Of a stretch of DNA of 29,177 nt, positions 26,161-29,177 are shown piece by piece. The stretch's first letter is position 1, and each line of letters opens with the position of its first letter. The notes under the pieces are model-generated. The model searched no databases. It had not been told where the DNA came from and was given only the letters and a program-made list of their open reading frames with translations. The position numbers and the translations under genes are program-made. The stretch covers positions 1 through 29,177 of the forward strand of contig JADDKJ010000041.1 in NCBI GenBank assembly GCA_033717875.1, read 5' to 3'. Source of the stretch: SBBG01 sp033717875. Its GTDB lineage: Bacteria; Pseudomonadota; Gammaproteobacteria; Ga0077554; Ga007554.

Positions 26161-27309
26161 TTACTTGAACCCAAACAACGGCATCCCCTCAAAAAACGGA
26201 TCAACCTCCGGTTCTGGAATCCGGTAGCCTTTCAGCCATTGTTTTAGCTGCCGCACATCCTGCAACTGCTGCAAGTCGTGCTTCAGGCGGACGATTTCGT
26301 CCCGCATGGCGCGGATGTCGTCGTTGAGCATGAGAGTCAAACGCCTGGGGCTAAGCGTCTCGAAGGGCGCAACCTGCAACAAGTTGCGGATCTGCATTTC
26401 CATCAGCATGACCTCTTCCCGCAATTCGTTCAGCTGGTTTTGCAGGACTTTGTTGTAATGCTTCAGGCGGTCTTCGGCGATATTGTTGAGTTTGCCCTGA
26501 TCGATCTGTTCAACGGCCAATTGCAGTTCCAGCAATTGCAGTAGATCCCTATTCCCGTAGGCAACGGTCACTTTCTGCATCAGCTCGGTCTTGCGCTCGC
26601 GTTCAGTGGGGTCCGGCTCGCGGTCAGGATGCAGGGTCGCCACCAGTTGGCGGTAAACGGCCTGGATGGATTTGCTGACATTGGCCGCTTCCTTTTGCTC
26701 GCACGCTTCTTTTGCCAGTTGTTTGGCGGTTTTTTTTCGTCCAGGGTGGGCCGCGGCGGCAGTTTCGGCCTGTTCCTGCCGTTGTTTGATCTTTTTGGCC
26801 AGATGTTCCGCCGCGCCTCGCGGATCGCGGGGGTCAAAGTCGAGTTCGCCGTCCTCCAGGTCGATATCAAACGCCTCCTCCATCATGGCTTTAAGAAAGT
26901 CCGTCGCCATCTCCTCGGTTTCCTGAGCCTGTGCATCGAAGTCGTCCGCGCTGTATTTGTTGTAAAGCGGTTTCAGGTCATCGCGCTGATGCAGGTTGAT
27001 AAGTTCATCGCAGATTTCGCAGATCAGGTACGAAAGCTTTTGCTGTTCCTTGCGCGTGAATTTGTGGCTGGTGAACAGCCGGTCCAGCAATAGCGCCATC
27101 TCCGCCTGATGTTCGCTCAGGGTTTTCTTCAGCGGCTCCAGTTTCGTCAGGGCGTCTTGCTGGCAGCGAGCAAGGCTTTCCCGCCATTCGGCAAGCAGTT
27201 TTTTCTGTGCATCGATTTTCTTGATCAGGCCATTGAACTTCTTCTGAGCGGGGGACAGCGTTGCCCGCGTCTGTTCGGCCGTGATCCGGATGATCTGGGT
27301 GGGGGGCAT
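26161..27309 (-). CDS. J-domain-like protein with coiled-coil arms
   Basis: The 382-residue cytoplasmic protein is highly charged. Residues about 20-110 are helical and coiled-coil-like, and 120-165 are acidic. Residues about 213-262 form a J-domain-like segment, with QAVYRQLVATLHPDREPDP carrying the HPD triad at 227-229 and MQKVTVAYGNRDLLQLLEL as the last helix. A second coiled coil follows (280-365). The HPD motif is what stimulates DnaK ATPase in known J proteins, so a specialised co-chaperone is plausible. The internal J domain, lack of a Gly/Phe region and lack of zinc motifs make it unlike DnaJ or CbpA. I do not recognise a named family. AGGTG precedes the ATG at 27309 on the minus strand. 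Confidence 0.78.
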   Translation of the reverse strand: MPPTQIIRITAEQTRATLSPAQKKFNGLIKKIDAQKKLLAEWRESLARCQQDALTKLEPLKKTLSEHQAEMALLLDRLFTSHKFTRKEQQKLSYLICEICDELINLHQRDDLKPLYNKYSADDFDAQAQETEEMATDFLKAMMEEAFDIDLEDGELDFDPRDPRGAAEHLAKKIKQRQEQAETAAAAHPGRKKTAKQLAKEACEQKEAANVSKSIQAVYRQLVATLHPDREPDPTERERKTELMQKVTVAYGNRDLLQLLELQLAVEQIDQGKLNNIAEDRLKHYNKVLQNQLNELREEVMLMEMQIRNLLQVAPFETLSPRRLTLMLNDDIRAMRDEIVRLKHDLQQLQDVRQLKQWLKGYRIPEPEVDPFFEGMPLFGFK

Positions 27310-27757
27310 GAGGCACCTGAAAAATGACGTTTTTAGGTTGAAAGATGAAATTCTATCTCAATCAGGCATCAAAGCCTGGCTGGCCGAGGCCGCCCTGCCG
27401 AATGTATTGCCGCCGCTGGTGCTGGACGTGGATGACCAGCCCTGGTCAGTAGAGCGGATAGATGCGGTTTTCAGCGCCAACACCACCCACATCATGTCCT
27501 GGCCACAGGTCGAACGGATGTTAGGCAATCTGAAAAGAGCAGTTACTTTTCAGTCCATGGGTAACATCAATCAAGCTGGAACAAGAGCACCTGAAAGCGC
27601 TTGCTTCGTTGCTTGCCGATGTGAGAGGTGCATCACGCACCTACTCTGCTCATAATGAAAGAGATCGGCCAACAGGCAAGCGCAGCGATTACGAACAGAC
27701 CTCACTCCGCCCACAGTGAGCCGTTGTCGTTCAAGGGTTGATCAACCTTTTGCCTTC

Positions 27758-27778
27758 ACTCGCCTTGGCGAGTTTTTT
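27758..27778 (+). terminator. Rho-independent terminator within the cassette
   Basis: ACTCGCC (27758-27764) and GGCGAGT (27767-27773) form a 7-bp stem with a TT centre, followed directly by T residues to 27778. It lies 38 bases after the TGA ending the open frame at 27719, consistent with a cassette gene read on the plus strand. A 12-base dyad, GGTTGATCAACC, lies just upstream at 27736-27747. Confidence 0.75.
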
Positions 27779-27862
27779 ATGTGGGTGGCATCAAGCGCAA
27801 GGCACTTACAGGGCTTTTTTCTCGGGCGTGTTGGTACTAATATAGTGTTCAGAGCACTTCAC

Positions 27863-27977
27863 GCCTAACACGTCATTCAAGGGGACACGCCTTGGCGAGG
27901 CATTTTTTGGGCATGGGTTTCATCAGCGTTGGGGCGTTGTTCCGGCTTCATCGTTGGCGTGCCCCTTAATTCACACG
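27863..27977 (+). other. attC recombination site of the cassette
   Basis: The R'' box GCCTAAC (27863-27869) is exactly complementary to the R' box GTTAGGC formed by G27977 plus 27521-27526. The inner arms, 27875-27891 and 27956-27970, pair over 15 bp (ATTAAGGGG then CACGCC type) with two unpaired bases, C27878 and A27886, on one strand. This matches the extrahelical bases that guide integron integrase. Total length in the circular form is 121 bases, within the known attC range. Confidence 0.83.
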
Positions 27978-28241
27978 TTCGCCGGCATTGGCGAGGCGCT
28001 GGAAGCCCGTGGTAAATTCTGTCTCTATGGCCCGTTCAATTACGACGGCAGGTATACTAGTGACAGCAATGCCCGTTTCGACGCCTGGCTCAAGGCGCGT
28101 GATCCGTTGAGCGGCATCCGCGATATCGAAGCGCTCGATGCTCTGGCCCGCGCGGCGGGCATGGCATTGGCGCAGGATTATGAGATGCCGGTCAACAACC
28201 GCACGCTGGTGTGGCGAAAAATATAGGAATCCCTGTCGATC

Positions 28242-28778
28242 ATGCACAGACAATCATTATTGGATAAGCTCGATGGCTACGCCCCGTTCGACCAAATCGA
28301 AAAGCGCATGGTGATCGCAATCGATCGTTTCGTGCAGCAAAACCCGGACTGTTTCGAGCGCACCCTGGACATCGGCCACATCACCGGCTCGGCCTGGATC
28401 GTCGATCTCGACCGCACCCATGTGCTGCTCACCCACCACCGCAAACTCGATCGCTGGCTGCAACTGGGCGGCCACGCCGACGGCGACCCGGATATCCTGC
28501 GCGTTGCCTGGCGCGAGGCGGCTGAGGAATCAGGGCTGGAGAATGTGCGGCCGGTGTCGCAAAACATCTACGACGTGGACATCCACCCCATACCCGCCAC
28601 GGCCAAGGAACCCGCCCATTTCCACTACGACGTGCGCTTCCTGTTCGAAGCCGACCGCAATGCGCCGCTGGTGATGAGCAGCGAATCCAAGGACCTGGCC
28701 TGGGTGCCGCTGGAACGCATTGCGGAGTACAGCGGGGAGGAATCGATTTTGCGTATGGTTTATAAGATGAGGCGGTGA
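28242..28778 (+). CDS. Nudix hydrolase
   Basis: The 178-residue protein has a Nudix fold with box residues at about 76-99: GGHADGDPDILRVAWREAAEESGL, containing the metal-binding REAAEE core. The first Glu of the classical box (GX5E) is Pro, which is not one of the catalytic positions. The N-terminal 50 residues are helical and the C-terminus is a strand-rich substrate-binding part (HFHYDVRFLFEAD). Substrate cannot be predicted; it is unlike NudF elsewhere in the window. The start at 28242 has only a weak GGAA site 12 bases upstream, lying just past the stop of the DUF938 remnant, with which it was probably co-transcribed. Confidence 0.85.
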   Translation: MHRQSLLDKLDGYAPFDQIEKRMVIAIDRFVQQNPDCFERTLDIGHITGSAWIVDLDRTHVLLTHHRKLDRWLQLGGHADGDPDILRVAWREAAEESGLENVRPVSQNIYDVDIHPIPATAKEPAHFHYDVRFLFEADRNAPLVMSSESKDLAWVPLERIAEYSGEESILRMVYKMRR

Positions 28779-29085
28779 TGTGGGGTGCCTGTGGTGATCC
28801 AAATGCAGGCATGACGAGCACCCCGTCTGAACTGTTTTTCCCGCAACGGCGGGGATCCAGCCCCTCTAGTGCAATCACAAGAAACCAGTTAACAAATCCA
28901 CGCCCAATCGTTATGATCTGGAAGGTTTATCGCCCCCTAACAAGGCGAATAAAAGACAACCCGAAGCCGGGCAATCACGGCCCATAATCCTAAAAACCTC
29001 GGTTAGAACCGTAGCGAGAATGACTAATTCAAATTACAGATAAAAACATAAATAATATAGCCATGATTTTTCCTCTGGAGGAAGC
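28779..29085. other. Intergenic region with repeat fragments
   Basis: These 307 bases hold no gene I can support. GGGGTGC (28782-28788) and GAGCACCCC nearby form a loose inverted repeat. CCCGC-AAC-GGCGGG near 28840-28854 followed by GATCCAG resembles the widespread proteobacterial REP theme. The word ATAATCCTAAAAAC at 28984-28997 repeats the wspR terminator arm and may mark the left end of a mobile element that contains the next gene. Confidence 0.5.
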
Positions 29086-29177
29086 ATGGCACGAAAAGCG
29101 AGTGGACAAGAGCAACTCGAAGCGGCCAAGGCGTTATTGAGAAAAGCCAAGACAGTCGAAGAGTTGAGGGCGGCGCA
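29086..29177 (+). CDS. N-terminal fragment of a probable IS630-type transposase or winged-helix protein (runs off the window)
   Basis: Thirty codons are visible, beginning MARKASGQEQLEAAKALLRK and continuing AKTVEELRAA, before the window ends. GGAGGAA (29077-29083) is an excellent ribosome site. The sequence resembles the helical start of the helix-turn-helix subunit found in IS630-family transposases, where an LRxAQ segment leads into the DNA-binding helices. The assignment is tentative because the rest is outside the window. The element-like sequence at 28984 is consistent with a nearby IS left end. Confidence 0.5.
   Translation, partial: MARKASGQEQLEAAKALLRKAKTVEELRAA

Larger units (their letters stand above)
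27521..27977 (+). mobile_element. Integron gene cassette inserted at a secondary site
   Basis: The 457-base insert begins TTAGGC right after ATG (27518-27520) and ends ...CACACG before TTCGCC. Integron integrases cut between G and TT; joining the two ends of the insert gives GTTAGGC, the R' box of an attC site whose other end, GCCTAAC, is at 27863. The insert carries its own attC (27863-27977) and a terminator (27758-27778). No integrase gene is in the window. Its coding content is poor: a 32-residue open frame 27557-27655 and an open but start-less frame 27534-27719 (reading LEQEHLKALASLLADVRGAS), overlapping in different frames, suggest a degraded or atypical small gene. Confidence 0.8.
27350..28226 (+). 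pseudogene. DUF938 class I methyltransferase remnant, 5'-truncated and split by an integron cassette
   Basis: Two blocks match DUF938 SAM-dependent methyltransferases. Block 1 (about 27350-27520) has KAWLAEAALPNVLPPLVLDVDD and the WSVERIDAVFSANTTHIMSWPQVERM segment. Block 2 (27978-28226) has FAGIGEALEARGKFCLYGPFN, YTSDSNARFDAWLKARDP and an ending NNRTLVWRKI with TAG stop. Joining G27520 to T27978 restores one open frame reading RMFAGIGEAL, exactly the family sequence. The first 60 or more residues, including the SAM-binding glycine motif, are absent, so the gene was also truncated at its 5' end, next to the J-domain gene. It cannot make an intact enzyme. The function of DUF938 is not firmly established. 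Confidence 0.82.

Overview
The window looks like a chromosomal segment of a moderately GC-rich gammaproteobacterium. Three gene arrangements point there: nudF with a yqiB-type (DUF1249) gene nearby, a ypjD-corB pair, and ssb and a YajR-like MFS gene lying on the opposite strand to uvrA. The genus cannot be read from the sequence. Short inverted-repeat elements, a displaced integron cassette and a probable transposase start at the right edge show a genome with much small-repeat activity.

Layout. 1-2800: an AT-hook basic protein, ADP-ribose pyrophosphatase (nudF), a periplasmic DsbA/VKOR-type thioredoxin protein and a 45-residue membrane peptide. 2766-4779: a DUF1249 protein, undecaprenyl-diphosphatase (uppP) and a DedA protein. 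4948-14249: a complete seven-gene wsp operon (wspA-B-C-D-E-F-R) that converts a receptor signal into c-di-GMP; it ends in a 19-bp perfect hairpin shared with the convergent corB gene. 14285-16656: corB and ypjD on the minus strand, separated by a 267-bp MITE-like insertion. 16844-18253: a class II cyclic-nucleotide phosphodiesterase-like protein and ssb. 18807-21407: a globin-PAS-PAS-GGDEF-EAL protein. 21650-26003: a YajR-like MFS transporter divergent from uvrA. 26161-29177: an unusual J-domain protein, a broken DUF938 methyltransferase holding an integron cassette, a Nudix hydrolase and the first 30 codons of a probable transposase.

How the genes work together. The centre of the window is signalling through c-di-GMP. 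In the Wsp pathway the receptor WspA, coupled by WspB and WspD and tuned by WspC (methyltransferase) and WspF (methylesterase), drives the kinase WspE, which phosphorylates the diguanylate cyclase WspR. Here WspA carries a periplasmic CxxCH haem c motif and three HAMP units, and WspE carries two HPt domains, so both the input and the phosphorelay differ from the textbook system. A second haem-based c-di-GMP enzyme lies about 4.6 kb downstream: the globin-coupled GGDEF-EAL protein, whose GGDEF domain has lost a metal-binding Asp, so it probably acts as a phosphodiesterase. A local haem-sensing make/break pair for c-di-GMP is an inference.

The most clear-cut genome-dynamics result is in the DUF938 remnant. 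A 457-bp segment ending in a folded attC site interrupts the gene at a G/TT point, and conceptual excision restores the reading frame exactly. This is the signature of integron-integrase insertion at a secondary, non-attC site.
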